DNA of 64,000 nucleotides from Synechococcus sp. SP2 MAG (GCA_030756895.1 JAVBIX010000054.1:27906-91905); one strand, 5' to 3'. Numbered from the stretch's first letter, positions 1-9,693 are shown. Made by a program: numbers and translations. Notes: generated by a model from the sequence alone, not told the origin.

Positions 1-429
1 ATCAGCCAAACGCCGCAGCGCAAGCACAGCACGATCTTGATCGAGGGCCGCACTGGCGGCTTGCCATGACAAGAGCAACCACTCCCTGCGCCGTGACCCT
101 GGTCCAGGGCCATATCGACTGAGCACAATTTGGGTGCTGTCGGGAGCCTTACAAGCCAACAGCGCCCGGGCATTTGCCATCACAACAGCAAATGGTTGCG
201 GGGAAGGCGCCACCAGCATCAAACGATCACGCAGCAAACGAAGGCGCTCTTGCAGGCCAAAACGATCCGCATCAGCACAAGCCTCCGACAGCTGGGGGAT
301 ATCACCTTCTTGGAGGACCATTTCAAAGGCCTCTAAGGACATCGGCAAAGCAACAGGCGGCACAGGAGCCACCTCCAACGGCTGTGCTGCCGCCAATACA
401 AACAACAGTGGGAGGGAGGAAAGCCCCAT
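1..429 (-). CDS. Secreted hypothetical protein, cut off by the left edge
   Basis: An open frame of 143 codons starts at the ATG whose first base is 429 and runs off the window with no stop. The N-terminus is hydrophobic (MGLSSLPLLFVLAAAQP), which looks like a signal peptide with cleavage after an Ala-Ala-Gln stretch. A polar, Leu/Ala/Arg-rich, probably helical region follows. I do not recognise a family. The gene is divergent from purD with about 100 bp between them. The reading is supported by uninterrupted, unbiased coding of the whole stretch on this strand, while plus-strand frames here look like shadows. Function unknown; location probably periplasm or membrane. Confidence 0.7.
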   Translation of the reverse strand, partial: MGLSSLPLLFVLAAAQPLEVAPVPPVALPMSLEAFEMVLQEGDIPQLSEACADADRFGLQERLRLLRDRLMLVAPSPQPFAVVMANARALLACKAPDSTQIVLSRYGPGPGSRRREWLLLSWQAASAALDQDRAVLALRRLAD

Positions 430-531
430 GGGCTGGCAGTCGTTCAACAAAGATGGATAGGCCAGAGCAACGCGTTGAGCGTTGCGCCTGCACTCCAAAC
501 CTAGGAGTCACCCCCCGTTCCGCACCCGCCC

Positions 532-1869
532 ATGGCCATCTCCAACACCCGTCCCCTCTCGCTGCCACCGTTGCGCAATGTGCTCGTGGTCGGAGGTGGC
601 GGACGAGAGCAAGCGTTGGCCTGGGCGTTCAGACGCTGCCCAGAGATCGAAGACATCTGGATCAGTCCTGGAAACGCTGGCACTAGCGATTTGGAAGGCT
701 GCACTCCCCTGGCGATCGCAGAAACTGACCACGAAGGCATGGTTGCGGCATGCAGCGACCACGCCATCGATCTGGTGGTAATCGGTCCAGAAGCCCCATT
801 AGCCGCTGGTTTAGCAGACACGCTTCGTGGACAAGGCGTCGCAGTCTTCGGCCCGAGTGCGGAGGGTGCACAGCTCGAAGCGAGCAAAGCCTGGGCGAAG
901 CAACTCATGCAAGAAGCAGGGATTCCCACGGCTGGGTACTGGACCGTGACCAACGAACAGGATGGGCTTGCCCTTCTCCAACAACTGCAGCGCCCCTTGG
1001 TTGTGAAGGCGGATGGGCTCGCGGCAGGGAAAGGGGTAACGGTGGCGAACACCGTGGAGGAGACAGTCGCCGCCATTCAAGAGGCTTTTCAAGGGCGTTT
1101 CGGACAAGCCGGTGAACAGCTTGTCCTGGAGGAACGCTTAACCGGACCAGAAGTCTCCGTGTTTGCCCTTTGCGATGGCGAGGACATGATTTTGCTTCCG
1201 CCTGCACAGGATCACAAACGACTTTTGGAGGGGGATCGAGGACCAAATACTGGGGGGATGGGGGCTTATGCACCGGCGCCCCTTCTCGATCAAGCGGGCC
1301 TAGAGCAGGCGCGCGAACAAATCCTCAAACCAACCCTTGCGGCTTTGCGCAAGCGAGGAATCTTCTATCGGGGGGTGATTTATGCGGGTCTCATGCTGAC
1401 TGAGGAGGGGCCGCAGGTGATCGAATTCAATTGTCGCTTTGGCGATCCTGAATGCCAAACCCTGATGCCTCTCATGGGGCCTGAGCTTGCTCGAGTGCTC
1501 CAAGCCTGTGCGCTTGGACGTCTTACAGACGCCCCAGCGCTCACACAGGTGGAGCTATGCAGTGCCTGCGTCGTAGCAGCAGCAGCGGGCTATCCCGACA
1601 GTCCCCGCAAAGGCGATCCGATTGCGGTTGAGTTCAGCCCCGACACAACCGACAACGACCAGCGTCAGTTGTTTCATGCAGGTACGCAACACAGCAATGA
1701 GGGAGTGCTGGAGACCTCCGGCGGCCGCGTTCTAGCGATGGTGGCTCAAGCAACAGATTTCGATCAGGCCTTCGCAAAGGCCTATGAAGGATTAAGGCAG
1801 GTCCGATACGACGGCATGCAATACAGAACAGACATTGGCCATCAAGTGCGCGCGCCTAAGCTTTGTTAA
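532..1869 (+). CDS. purD: Phosphoribosylamine-glycine ligase (GARS)
   Basis: PurD joins phosphoribosylamine and glycine with ATP to make glycinamide ribonucleotide, the second step of purine synthesis, in the cytoplasm. At 445 residues it has the normal length. The N-terminal Rossmann-like motif NVLVVGGGGREQAL (from about residue 16), the ATP-grasp segment PLVVKADGLAAGKGV and the late motif EFNCRFGDPECQ are all typical of the family. The ATG at 532 leaves a short extension before the conserved core. The histidine kinase gene begins 13 bases after the stop, so the two are probably co-transcribed. Confidence 0.97.
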   Translation: MAISNTRPLSLPPLRNVLVVGGGGREQALAWAFRRCPEIEDIWISPGNAGTSDLEGCTPLAIAETDHEGMVAACSDHAIDLVVIGPEAPLAAGLADTLRGQGVAVFGPSAEGAQLEASKAWAKQLMQEAGIPTAGYWTVTNEQDGLALLQQLQRPLVVKADGLAAGKGVTVANTVEETVAAIQEAFQGRFGQAGEQLVLEERLTGPEVSVFALCDGEDMILLPPAQDHKRLLEGDRGPNTGGMGAYAPAPLLDQAGLEQAREQILKPTLAALRKRGIFYRGVIYAGLMLTEEGPQVIEFNCRFGDPECQTLMPLMGPELARVLQACALGRLTDAPALTQVELCSACVVAAAAGYPDSPRKGDPIAVEFSPDTTDNDQRQLFHAGTQHSNEGVLETSGGRVLAMVAQATDFDQAFAKAYEGLRQVRYDGMQYRTDIGHQVRAPKLC

Positions 1870-1882
1870 GCATCGACGCGCC

Positions 1883-3964
1883 ATGAGTAGCGGTTCGGCA
1901 CCAGCTTCTGCGAACTCGACTGCGTCCTCATGGGCAGGGTCAGCCTCTTCTGATACGGCCACAGAGCAGGAGGGCCTTTGGAGTGGCATCCGCCTCTGGT
2001 GGGCCGAATTCAGCCTTCAAACCAAACTTTTGGCCATCGCCACGCTGGTGGTGAGCCTGATGATGACCAGCATCACCTTCTTCGCACTCAATGGCATCCA
2101 ACGTGATGCGGTGATGAATGACACTCGTTACGCCCGGGATTTAGGGCTGCTGTTAGCGGGCAATGTCACCGAGCTAGTGGCAGAAGGACACGACCGAGAA
2201 CTGGCCAATGTGGCCGAACAGTTTTGGCGTTCAAGCCGCAGCCTTCGCTACATCTTTTTTGCAGATCCAGAAGGCGTTGTCTACCTCGGCATTCCCATCA
2301 GTGGAAATGACGATGACACCAGAGGAGACCTACGTCTCAATCGACGCCTCGAACTCCCGAGTGAACTGAGATCAAGGCCTAAAAATCCCCTCGTCCGTCA
2401 ACACCTGACTCCTGAGGGTCAGGTCACCGATGTTTTTGTGCCCTTGATTCAGGAGGGTCGCTATCTCGGCGTTCTCGCCCTAGGGGTGAATCCGAATGAC
2501 TCGGCTCTTGCCAGTGCCTCCCTCACCCGCGAGGTCACCGTGGCTGTCTTTATCTCAATCTGGGTCCTGGTGATCCTTGGCGCTGTCTTCAATGCGCTGA
2601 CCATCACCCGACCCGTCAAGGAACTTCTACGCGGCGTTCGCTCGATTGCTGCTGGAGATTTTCAAGCCCGTATCGGCCTCCCAATCGGCGGCGAACTTGG
2701 GGAGTTGTTGGATGGCTTTAATGCGATGGCATTGCAGCTCCAGGACTACGACGCAGCCAACATCGAAGAGTTGCAGGCTGCTCAGGTCAAGCAAGCCTCA
2801 CTGATTGCGACGATGGCGGATGGCGCGGTCTTACTGGATGAGAAAGGTCAAATTGTGTTGGCCAATCCAACGGCTCGACGCTTATTCCGCTGGGAGGGAC
2901 GCAATCTTGAAGGACAGGATTTTCTCAATGCGATTCCGGACCTTTTAGCCATTGAGCTTCATGAGCCTCTCGATGGAGTGCTGAACCAAGGCCGTGACAG
3001 CAATGATCTTCGAAGCAGTATCGGGGAGCCGCCTCGCACCCTGCGTTTCGTGCTCCAAGCCGTACGCGAACCCAGCGGAGAAAACCTAAAAGGAATCGCT
3101 GTGACCATGCAGGACCTCACCCGCGAAGTGGAGCTCAACGCGGCCCAGAGCCGCTTCATCAGCAACGTGTCCCATGAACTGCGAACCCCGCTTTTCAACA
3201 TCAAGAGCTACGTCGAAACCCTTTACGAAATGGGGGATCAACTCAGCGATAAAGACAAGCAAGAATTTCTGGGCATTGCCAATGCAGAAACGGATCGACT
3301 CACGCGACTCGTGAACGATGTACTCGATCTTTCAAGGCTCGAATCCCATCCCAGCGTTCAGTTTTCTGAACTCGATCTCAGGCCTGGCCTAGAGCAAACC
3401 CTGCGCAGCTATCAACTGAACGCATCCGACAAACAAGTGGAACTAAAGCTGGAGGCATCGATCGATCTGCCAGACATTCTTGGCAATTGGGATCTGATCC
3501 TCCAGGTGCTGGACAATCTCGTTGGGAATGCTCTTAAGTTCAGCCGTAGCGGCAGCCGCATCGTGATACGCGCCTACGCCTGGCCCGACAGCTGTTGGAT
3601 GGGACCACTTCCAGAAGATTCGCTTCAAGCACCACAATGCGAAATGGTTTCACCTCTTCCAAAATTACGGGTGGAAGTGAGTGACACGGGTTATGGAATC
3701 AGCGAAGACAAACAACAACGAATTTTTGAACGGTTTTATCGCGTAGAAAATGCTGTTCATACGGAAGTAGGGACGGGCCTTGGGCTTTCCATTGTTAGAG
3801 GCATTTTAGAGAAACACAGCAGCGTGATTCGTATGGCAAGCGAACCGGATGTAGGAACAACATTCTGGTTTGACCTACCTCTCGCCCAATCCGATCAAGA
3901 CGAAATCAAATTGCAAGCTGAACGACAAAGTCGTTATGAGCAAGAAGAGGTCGAGCTGATTTGA
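1883..3964 (+). CDS. nblS: Membrane sensor histidine kinase, NblS/Hik33 (DspA) type
   Basis: The 693-residue protein has the order transmembrane helix (about residues 35-60), periplasmic sensory region, second transmembrane helix (about 215-240), HAMP, PAS, HisKA and HATPase. The phospho-acceptor is His431 in SNVSHELRTPLFNIK, and the nucleotide-binding part shows DNLVGNALKFS and VGTGLGLSIV. This architecture is that of cyanobacterial NblS, which controls high-light and nutrient-stress genes through an RpaB-type regulator (family knowledge). An in-frame ATG at 1835 would overlap purD by 35 bases. I prefer the ATG at 1883, which leaves a 13-base gap. An AT-rich stretch follows before the convergent kaiC. 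Confidence 0.93.
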   Translation: MSSGSAPASANSTASSWAGSASSDTATEQEGLWSGIRLWWAEFSLQTKLLAIATLVVSLMMTSITFFALNGIQRDAVMNDTRYARDLGLLLAGNVTELVAEGHDRELANVAEQFWRSSRSLRYIFFADPEGVVYLGIPISGNDDDTRGDLRLNRRLELPSELRSRPKNPLVRQHLTPEGQVTDVFVPLIQEGRYLGVLALGVNPNDSALASASLTREVTVAVFISIWVLVILGAVFNALTITRPVKELLRGVRSIAAGDFQARIGLPIGGELGELLDGFNAMALQLQDYDAANIEELQAAQVKQASLIATMADGAVLLDEKGQIVLANPTARRLFRWEGRNLEGQDFLNAIPDLLAIELHEPLDGVLNQGRDSNDLRSSIGEPPRTLRFVLQAVREPSGENLKGIAVTMQDLTREVELNAAQSRFISNVSHELRTPLFNIKSYVETLYEMGDQLSDKDKQEFLGIANAETDRLTRLVNDVLDLSRLESHPSVQFSELDLRPGLEQTLRSYQLNASDKQVELKLEASIDLPDILGNWDLILQVLDNLVGNALKFSRSGSRIVIRAYAWPDSCWMGPLPEDSLQAPQCEMVSPLPKLRVEVSDTGYGISEDKQQRIFERFYRVENAVHTEVGTGLGLSIVRGILEKHSSVIRMASEPDVGTTFWFDLPLAQSDQDEIKLQAERQSRYEQEEVELI

Positions 3965-4013
3965 CGCAATTTCGCTTCAAGTCATTATTAATATTTCTAA
4001 AGACTAATAATTT

Positions 4014-5570
4014 TTATTCTGGAGCTACCCCACGAGCGATTCGCGACAATTCGCTTCGTTCATCCATCGTCACACGGTGAGGAACACCGCTAATAATTCT
4101 TTCAAAATTTGAGAATGAATCTTGAATTTGTGGCCCATTGCCGGTAATCAAGAATTCGCGAATACCGCGATCGTGCCAGGACCCACGCATCTTGAAAACA
4201 TTGATGGCTCGAGCCATCTCACCACGTATCTCAACATACTGGAGCAATATTATGGTGTCAGTGATAGTTGAGATATGGGAGTCAGTGATCGAATGACTAC
4301 CCATAAACTCTTCAGAAGTATTTGTAAAAAAGCCGGCAATTTCTTCTTGCTTAGCATACCCAGTCAATGCGATTACAAACTGCCTAAAGGAATTACGGCT
4401 TACACCACGCGCCAATGCAGAAAGTGAGTCAATCGCCATTCGCGTTGGTTTGAATTGACTGATCTCAGTTTTGATAATTTGCAAATGATCTTCCAAGCCA
4501 GTGGACTCCGGGTAGGCGCAAATGATCTTCAGAAGGCCGTCTTGCTCCATTTGCTCAAAATCAATGCCCCAACTTGTGCCATTACGCATTAATTGGGCAC
4601 GAGATTCTTCATAGGCAAACAAGATTACCCGCTCTTTATTACTACAGGCATCCTCAATGAATTTAGAAACTAACAAGGTCTTACCTGTACCAGTCGCTCC
4701 CGTCGCGAGGATGATTGAATCCTTGAAATAGCCGCCACCACACATCTCATCGAGCCGCGGCACGCCAGAACTCACACGAACAGTGGATGAACGCTGAGTG
4801 AGCCTCATCGCACCAAGAGGGAAGATGCTGATCCCATGGGCTCCCATCGTGAACGGGAACTCACCCTTCATGTGGGTGGTGCCTCGCAACTTGAGAATCT
4901 CAACGGTCCGTCGTCTGCGCTCTCCCTCCAGCACGTTGCGGAGGATCACAACATTGTCAGAGACAAATTCTTCAACGCCATAACGCGCAATTGGCCCGTA
5001 TTCATCAATTCGCTCAGAGGTCATCACAGTGGTGACACCGATCTCCTTCAGGCGTGCAAGTAGGCGGAAAATTTCCCGACGCACAACAAATACTGCATCA
5101 TATTGTTGAAATACGGCCGTAATCGAATCGATTGCCACTCTTTTGGCTTTGTACTTTCGGATGGCGTAATTAATTCTTTCAATCAGGCCAGACAGATCGA
5201 AACTGCCCGCCACATCCTGACCATCTGGATCCGGTGAAGCATCAAGAATAAAGAGCTTGTTTTGCTCCACCATCTCCTGCAAATTCCAGCCAAAACTTGC
5301 GGCATTACGCAGAATATCGAGAGGCGACTCCTCAAACGTGACAAAAACCCCTGGCTCATCATAATGAGCAATTCCATTGTAGAGAAAATTCAAGGAAAAA
5401 ACGGTTTTACCCGTTCCCGACGTTCCGCTAATCAGGGTGCTCCGTCCAATTGGCAAGCCGCCATGGCACACATCATCAAAGCCCTCGATTCCAGTCGGAA
5501 GCTTTTGGACCTGCATCTGAGGGAAACTACTTGAGCTAGAAATCTGCATAACCGCGACCTTGCTTTTCAA
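4014..5570 (-). CDS. kaiC: Circadian clock ATPase/kinase KaiC
   Basis: KaiC is the hexameric core of the cyanobacterial clock; it autophosphorylates with KaiA and dephosphorylates with KaiB. The 518-residue protein has two RecA-like domains. CI has the P-loop GTSGTGKT (residues 49-56) with catalytic Glu80/Glu81, and CII has GATGTGKT. The autophosphorylation pair of S. elongatus (S431/T432) is present as Ser434-Thr435 in SHISTITDTI. The C-terminal tail with ELSRIARGVAPE keeps the KaiA-binding region. A second ATG eight codons in (MQISSSSSF) is an alternative start. It is last in the kaiA-kaiB-kaiC array, 45 bases after kaiB. Confidence 0.98.
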   Translation of the reverse strand: MKSKVAVMQISSSSSFPQMQVQKLPTGIEGFDDVCHGGLPIGRSTLISGTSGTGKTVFSLNFLYNGIAHYDEPGVFVTFEESPLDILRNAASFGWNLQEMVEQNKLFILDASPDPDGQDVAGSFDLSGLIERINYAIRKYKAKRVAIDSITAVFQQYDAVFVVRREIFRLLARLKEIGVTTVMTSERIDEYGPIARYGVEEFVSDNVVILRNVLEGERRRRTVEILKLRGTTHMKGEFPFTMGAHGISIFPLGAMRLTQRSSTVRVSSGVPRLDEMCGGGYFKDSIILATGATGTGKTLLVSKFIEDACSNKERVILFAYEESRAQLMRNGTSWGIDFEQMEQDGLLKIICAYPESTGLEDHLQIIKTEISQFKPTRMAIDSLSALARGVSRNSFRQFVIALTGYAKQEEIAGFFTNTSEEFMGSHSITDSHISTITDTIILLQYVEIRGEMARAINVFKMRGSWHDRGIREFLITGNGPQIQDSFSNFERIISGVPHRVTMDERSELSRIARGVAPE

Positions 5571-5615
5571 CGTTAATTAGAAAAAGCCACAGCACCCTCT
5601 ACACCACCCCGAGAC

Positions 5616-5975
5616 TTAAGAATCTGCTTCCTCGATGTCCGGGACTGCCAACGCATCCATAACGGAAGAGCTGATGTCGTTGTCGACAAGCTCGTCGTAA
5701 AGAAGATCAAGTCCGATCAGCACTCGTTCGCGATCAGAAAGGTCACCAATAATCCGACGCACAGGAGGCGGGAGAATTTTGGACAACGTGGGCGTTGCCA
5801 GAATTTTGTCCTCCTCTGCAAGCTGAGGATTTTTCAAGACATCAATGACCTTCAAGGCATAGACACCCTTGAATTCCGTTTCAAGAATATTGCGAAGCGT
5901 TTTGAGTGCTCGCATCGAATTCGGAGTATTCCCAGCTACATAAAGCTTGAGGATGTAAGTCTTGCGGGGGCTCAT
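5616..5975 (-). CDS. kaiB: Circadian clock protein KaiB
   Basis: KaiB binds phosphorylated KaiC and sequesters KaiA, opening the dephosphorylation phase. The thioredoxin-like core is complete ([51 protein letters not shown]). At 119 residues it is longer than the roughly 102-residue freshwater protein because of an acidic C-terminal tail (about residues 97-119). Its ATG overlaps the kaiA stop by four bases (ATGA), implying translational coupling. Confidence 0.97.
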   Translation of the reverse strand: MSPRKTYILKLYVAGNTPNSMRALKTLRNILETEFKGVYALKVIDVLKNPQLAEEDKILATPTLSKILPPPVRRIIGDLSDRERVLIGLDLLYDELVDNDISSSVMDALAVPDIEEADS

Positions 5976-6868
5976 AAGATCACATCCGAATCCTGAAGCT
6001 GACGGCGATTAGATCCAGCCGGAACCAAGGGAATATCTCCAGGGACTGATCGTCGGTACATTTCACAGAGGTGAGCCATGACATCCAGCAGTGCAAGGCG
6101 GTAATCCTGAAGGAAATCGTCTTTATGCCCCTCAAGTCTGAGTTGTTTCCAAAAGTCGTCAATCAGATTCATGTGGATCTCAACGGTTTGGGTAATGGGC
6201 AAGTCGCCAAAAAAAGCGGTATTGACAAAACTCTCCAAAGCCTGGTTGGCAGCAGCTGGGTCACGAAAGTAACCAATCAGCAGATCTCGATAGGTGCGCT
6301 GCAGCGACTGCAGGAGCTCACGCTGTTCATGGGGCGGAAGATTAGCCAAAAATCGCGAAGGATCTCGCTTATAAAACACCCCGAGGTAGCCAAGCCTCTC
6401 CTGCAAGCGGCTCGACAACTTCCAAGCACGTCCCTCCAGCTGCTCACCCACCTGATCCGTTTCAGCGGATCCATCTTCAGGACGGATATCTTTCTGCCCG
6501 TGGCGCAGAAAGCGTGAAATCGCTGCGTCAATGTTGTAACCAAGCTGCTCAAGCTGATCGCCTGGAAGGTGAACTTCTTCAGGGTGGTAATCCACACGCC
6601 CCCTCAAGTCGCCCACCACAACGGCTGGAAAGAGCAAACCACGAGCTAATAAGTCTTCTCGCGTCTGGTCTTGAAGGAGAGATTGCTCAATCACTACAGC
6701 ATCGACAGCCTCACGTTGGTGTTCCAAAGCGGAGACAACATCGACCGCTGAGTCCTCCAGTCCTAAATCCACCGGGGTGTAGCGATTGCCTGGCAACCAC
6801 TGACAGCAAGACGATTCGAGCTCAGGCGACCTCAATAAAAAGGCGATCGTGAGTGCCGGCCTGGTCAT
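5972..6868 (-). CDS. kaiA: Circadian clock protein KaiA
   Basis: KaiA stimulates KaiC autophosphorylation. The 298-residue protein has an N-terminal pseudo-receiver domain (from [11 protein letters not shown] through about residue 135) and the conserved C-terminal KaiC-binding domain, with [20 protein letters not shown], a [18 protein letters not shown] segment and [15 protein letters not shown]. The frame stays open to an upstream start at 6973, but the conserved protein begins at the ATG at 6868. The longer form would also leave only 30 bases before divergent rplU. An intact kaiA in this position separates this genome from Prochlorococcus, where kaiA is lost or reduced next to rplU (established knowledge). 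Confidence 0.96.
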   Translation of the reverse strand: MTRPALTIAFLLRSPELESSCCQWLPGNRYTPVDLGLEDSAVDVVSALEHQREAVDAVVIEQSLLQDQTREDLLARGLLFPAVVVGDLRGRVDYHPEEVHLPGDQLEQLGYNIDAAISRFLRHGQKDIRPEDGSAETDQVGEQLEGRAWKLSSRLQERLGYLGVFYKRDPSRFLANLPPHEQRELLQSLQRTYRDLLIGYFRDPAAANQALESFVNTAFFGDLPITQTVEIHMNLIDDFWKQLRLEGHKDDFLQDYRLALLDVMAHLCEMYRRSVPGDIPLVPAGSNRRQLQDSDVIL

Positions 6869-7003
6869 CCAAAACGAAAAGTGTTCAAGTGAATCTTGAC
6901 GAAAGAGAGCACGAAGGTCGATGATCTTTGTTTGTCTTTCGATTGCGGCACAGGCCAAATCGGCGGCTTCCAAGTCTCCGAGCCTGTACGCGTCCCGTAG
7001 CCC
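6869..7003. promoter_or_regulatory. Shared intergenic region between divergent kaiA and rplU
   Basis: About 135 bases separate the preferred kaiA start from the rplU start. Both promoters must lie here or inside the upstream part of the kaiA frame. I see no convincing sigma-70 pair by eye; the region is inferred to be regulatory from gene orientation only. Confidence 0.45.
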
Positions 7004-7381
7004 ATGGCAGAAACCAGCAGCAGCAGCTCACATAGCACCCCAGAGACAGGCTCGTACGCCATCGTCGAGGCCTCTGGACAGCAATTTTGGGTGCAACCCA
7101 ACCGTTACTACGACCTGGACAGACTCCATGCCGAGGTCGACGCCAAGATCACCCTTGACAAGGTGCTTCTGGTCAAGAACGGTGACGTCTCCACCGTTGG
7201 CAAGCCCTATGTCCAGGGCGCCAGTGTGGAGCTCAAAGTTATGGCTCATCGTCGCGGTCAAAAAGTGATCGTCTACAAAATGCGCCCCAAAAAGAAAACA
7301 CGCCGTAAGAATGGTCATAGACAGGAGCTCACACGAGTGATGGTCGAGTCCATTTCCGTTGGCGGCAAAGCCATCAGCTGA
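7004..7381 (+). CDS. rplU: 50S ribosomal protein L21
   Basis: L21 of the large ribosomal subunit, 125 residues. The conserved core YAIVEASGQQFWVQPNRYYD, the VLLVKNGDVSTVGKPYV segment and the basic KMRPKKKTRRKNGHRQ stretch before the C-terminus are typical. A Ser-rich N-terminal extension of about 15 residues (ETSSSSSHSTPE) precedes the core. rpmA follows after 42 bases, the usual L21-L27 order. Confidence 0.97.
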   Translation: MAETSSSSSHSTPETGSYAIVEASGQQFWVQPNRYYDLDRLHAEVDAKITLDKVLLVKNGDVSTVGKPYVQGASVELKVMAHRRGQKVIVYKMRPKKKTRRKNGHRQELTRVMVESISVGGKAIS

Positions 7382-7423
7382 TTACATCAACCAGCTTCCC
7401 TATCTCCATCTCTTTGATTTTCC

Positions 7424-7693
7424 ATGGCCCATAAGAAAGGCACAGGCTCAACCCGTAACGGACGCGACTCCAATTCGAAGCGCCTCGGCGTGAAGGCCTA
7501 CGGCGGTGAAAGCGTTACAGCTGGCTCCATTCTCATCCGCCAACGTGGAACCTCCGTCATGCCTGGCGTCAATGTTGGTCGTGGCAAGGATGACACCTTG
7601 TTTGCGTTGACCGACGGGATCGTCAAGTTTGAGTCAATCCGCCGCGGACTTCGCAATCGCAAGCGCATCACAGTTGCTGCAGCTGCTCAGTAA
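7424..7693 (+). CDS. rpmA: 50S ribosomal protein L27
   Basis: L27, 89 residues, starts [20 protein letters not shown], the diagnostic N-terminus that reaches the peptidyl-transferase centre. [19 protein letters not shown] is also conserved. It forms an operon with rplU and is followed by a strong intrinsic terminator. The AT-rich island begins just downstream. Confidence 0.98.
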   Translation: MAHKKGTGSTRNGRDSNSKRLGVKAYGGESVTAGSILIRQRGTSVMPGVNVGRGKDDTLFALTDGIVKFESIRRGLRNRKRITVAAAAQ

Positions 7694-7735
7694 TCCAAAC
7701 GGACCAAATAACCGATAAAAGATAAAAAGTCTGTT

Positions 7736-7779
7736 CAAAAAGAGCAATGGTCCTTTGTGCGACCATCGCTCTTTTTTTG
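7736..7779 (+). terminator. Intrinsic terminator of rplU-rpmA
   Basis: AAAGAGC-A-ATGGTC pairs with GACCAT-C-GCTCTTT around a short loop (CTTTGTGC), followed by a run of Ts. The stem is symmetrical, so it could also stop transcription arriving on the minus strand from the island. Confidence 0.9.
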
Positions 7780-8227
7780 TTGGGGCATACAGAGAGGAGT
7801 TTGTAAGCCTGCACTGCAAGACGTTCCGTTCCATTCAAAGCCTGGAACAACTGCAAAGAGAGATTCTCAATGGTGCCTGATGAGCTCATAGAGGAGAACT
7901 TTGCGGGCATCCCCCCGCTCCTCTGAAAAGCACGAACCAAGACATTTGATGAAAATGCCAGCGTTAGCAGAAAGATTGGGAATCGATCGCAGATGACTGC
8001 AGTGTGAACCCCAACCTTGAGGCCAATGCCCTAGACAAACAGAGCTGATTGGTATCAACAGAGCCTTCCTAGCCAGCATTGACATTGGCCTAGATTATAT
8101 CTAAGCTTACTAAAAGAGTATAAAATACGTGTCTATTGGAAACTAATATCATCTTTCAAAATAGCTTCTTAGCTATTAACACATGATTGCAATAACGTGA
8201 TCATCCAGCATCATACTATCAGCTGAG
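7780..8227. other. Gap between the rpmA terminator and the MpeZ-like gene
   Basis: I find no secure gene here. Two weak minus-strand frames exist. One (7867-8085, 72 codons, MSMLARKALLIPISS start) has a TATAAT-like box just upstream. The other (7668-7910, 80 codons from the ATG at 7910) has a good AGGAG six bases before its start but runs through the rpmA terminator into rpmA. Described CA4-A islands carry a small unknown gene after mpeZ, so one of these may be its equivalent or remnant. A weak stem-loop (AATAGCTTCTTAGCTATT, 8159-8176) just after the lyase gene may be its terminator. Confidence 0.35.
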
Positions 8228-9457
8228 TCAGTGCTGATAATCAAGCTGTTGTTTTTCAATCAAACGTGCTAAAACTTGTTGGCACGTCCAGCGCAGTGGT
8301 CTCCAAAAAGCAGATTCAGAAAGTTCGTAGATTAGCTCCATTTGATCGTAGAGTTCAAGCTCAAGACAAGCCCAAGCTGCAGCTATTCTCGACTTTGTAT
8401 ATTGAGGAGTAGTTTCCGAAAGAGCAGATCGCACCAAATCACTTTTTTGGTGAAATTTACGCAAACCAATAATACATGTAAGGTAATAGTGTGTGACGTA
8501 ATCAGACCAAAGTCTTTCTTGCATACTATCAACAATTTCAAGACAACTCTTAGGATCGATAGTCATTAGGCTTAATGCCGCCCCATATTGACGCGCTTCG
8601 TCCCTATGACTGAGATTCCTCTCTATTTCGGCAGGGTCCATATCACAATGCCATTCAGCTTTGAAATTTAGATATTGAGGATTGTCAGTCAAAAGTTGCT
8701 CTAAAAGCGAGTGGTTCTTTGAAGTAAAAATTGAGTTATTAACATCAACGATATCAAAGAAACTTTTTGCCCTTAGGGACATAGAGACTGGTGCACGCAC
8801 CAAATCTGGAAGTCTGCATTCATCACCAGCATCACCTAAATCAATCACAGCCGAACGTCTTTTACCAGCCACTAAATCAGCAAGTTGTGGGATCAAAGGA
8901 TCTAAGAGATCAACTCTTCCATATATCCTGGCCTGATACGCGCGTGCTGCACCAGAAACCAAGACACTCTCATGAGCACAAAGTTCATAGATTACAGATT
9001 GAGATTTCGAATTCCTAATGGTTAATCTGGTGTGAGCTTGAATGACTGCACGGATCTGCGTAACTTCACCATTCAATAGTGATAAGAGTAAATCAATATC
9101 ATCAGGGAGTGGCTCCCAACCAATGCGGACCAAAGAAGTAATTGCATTAATGACAGCCTCGGTATCAGTACAGTTCAGAACAGAAACTAAAGTTGGTATT
9201 GCTCGCACATTTTTTCTCCTGCCTAGTGCCTCAATAGATTTTCGGCGCGTTATCCTGTCATACAATTCATCAACGGAAAGATTCTCGACAGCATGAAGAA
9301 GCAACTCAAATGATTCCTCAGTAGTACTCAACCCAAGCCTGGTCGCTGCAAAATAACGATCTGCTGGTCTCTGAACATTTAAGGTATTCTCCAACAAGAG
9401 CTTTGAAGCATCACTCTCACTCATTCCATGAACAAGAACATCAAATCTTTCAGCCAT
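8228..9457 (-). CDS. mpeZ: Phycobilin lyase (lyase-isomerase) of the CpeY/MpeY/MpeZ HEAT-repeat family
   Basis: The 409-residue protein is built of HEAT-like helical repeats (for example YDRITRRKSIEALGRRKNVR with RAIPTLVSVLNC, and NAITSLVRIGWEPLPDDIDL), and its length fits E/F-clade bilin lyases. In marine Synechococcus, MpeZ attaches phycoerythrobilin to the alpha subunit of phycoerythrin II and isomerises it to phycourobilin, the enzymatic step of type 4 chromatic acclimation (established). Assignment as MpeZ rather than MpeY, MpeQ or CpeY rests mainly on its neighbours: two AraC-type regulators in an AT-rich island outside any phycobilisome gene cluster. It is separated from the regulators by a terminator, so it likely has its own light-responsive promoter. 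Confidence 0.85.
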   Translation of the reverse strand: MAERFDVLVHGMSESDASKLLLENTLNVQRPADRYFAATRLGLSTTEESFELLLHAVENLSVDELYDRITRRKSIEALGRRKNVRAIPTLVSVLNCTDTEAVINAITSLVRIGWEPLPDDIDLLLSLLNGEVTQIRAVIQAHTRLTIRNSKSQSVIYELCAHESVLVSGAARAYQARIYGRVDLLDPLIPQLADLVAGKRRSAVIDLGDAGDECRLPDLVRAPVSMSLRAKSFFDIVDVNNSIFTSKNHSLLEQLLTDNPQYLNFKAEWHCDMDPAEIERNLSHRDEARQYGAALSLMTIDPKSCLEIVDSMQERLWSDYVTHYYLTCIIGLRKFHQKSDLVRSALSETTPQYTKSRIAAAWACLELELYDQMELIYELSESAFWRPLRWTCQQVLARLIEKQQLDYQH

Positions 9458-9693
9458 AAGAATAAGATTAATAAAAAATTCTACTTAAAGAATCAATTGC
9501 AAACGGCAAAAATACAATTCATATGCATCATGTCAGCAGACTGAATACATGCAAGAATGATAAAAGCATTACACAACTGCAGCATTTCAGATTTCACAGA
9601 CCAGCGCAATATGCAGCAAAAGGCAAGGTGCCCTTCCAAGAAAGTTCATGATCGGCCTCAACAAACTGACTATCGAAACTATATTAAAAATAA
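9458..9693 (-). promoter_or_regulatory. Presumed promoter region of the MpeZ-like gene
   Basis: About 235 AT-rich bases lie between the terminator at 9694-9715 and the lyase start at 9457. In chromatic acclimators mpeZ transcript rises in blue light under Fci control (established), so the binding sites should be here. I cannot define the operator by eye. A plus-strand frame (9557-9742) is polar and lacks a ribosome site; I do not call it. Confidence 0.45.

Noticed and set aside
7736..7779. Considered as a phage or island attachment site at the rpmA end
   Set aside because: It is a normal terminator; no matching repeat was seen near 13.07 kb.
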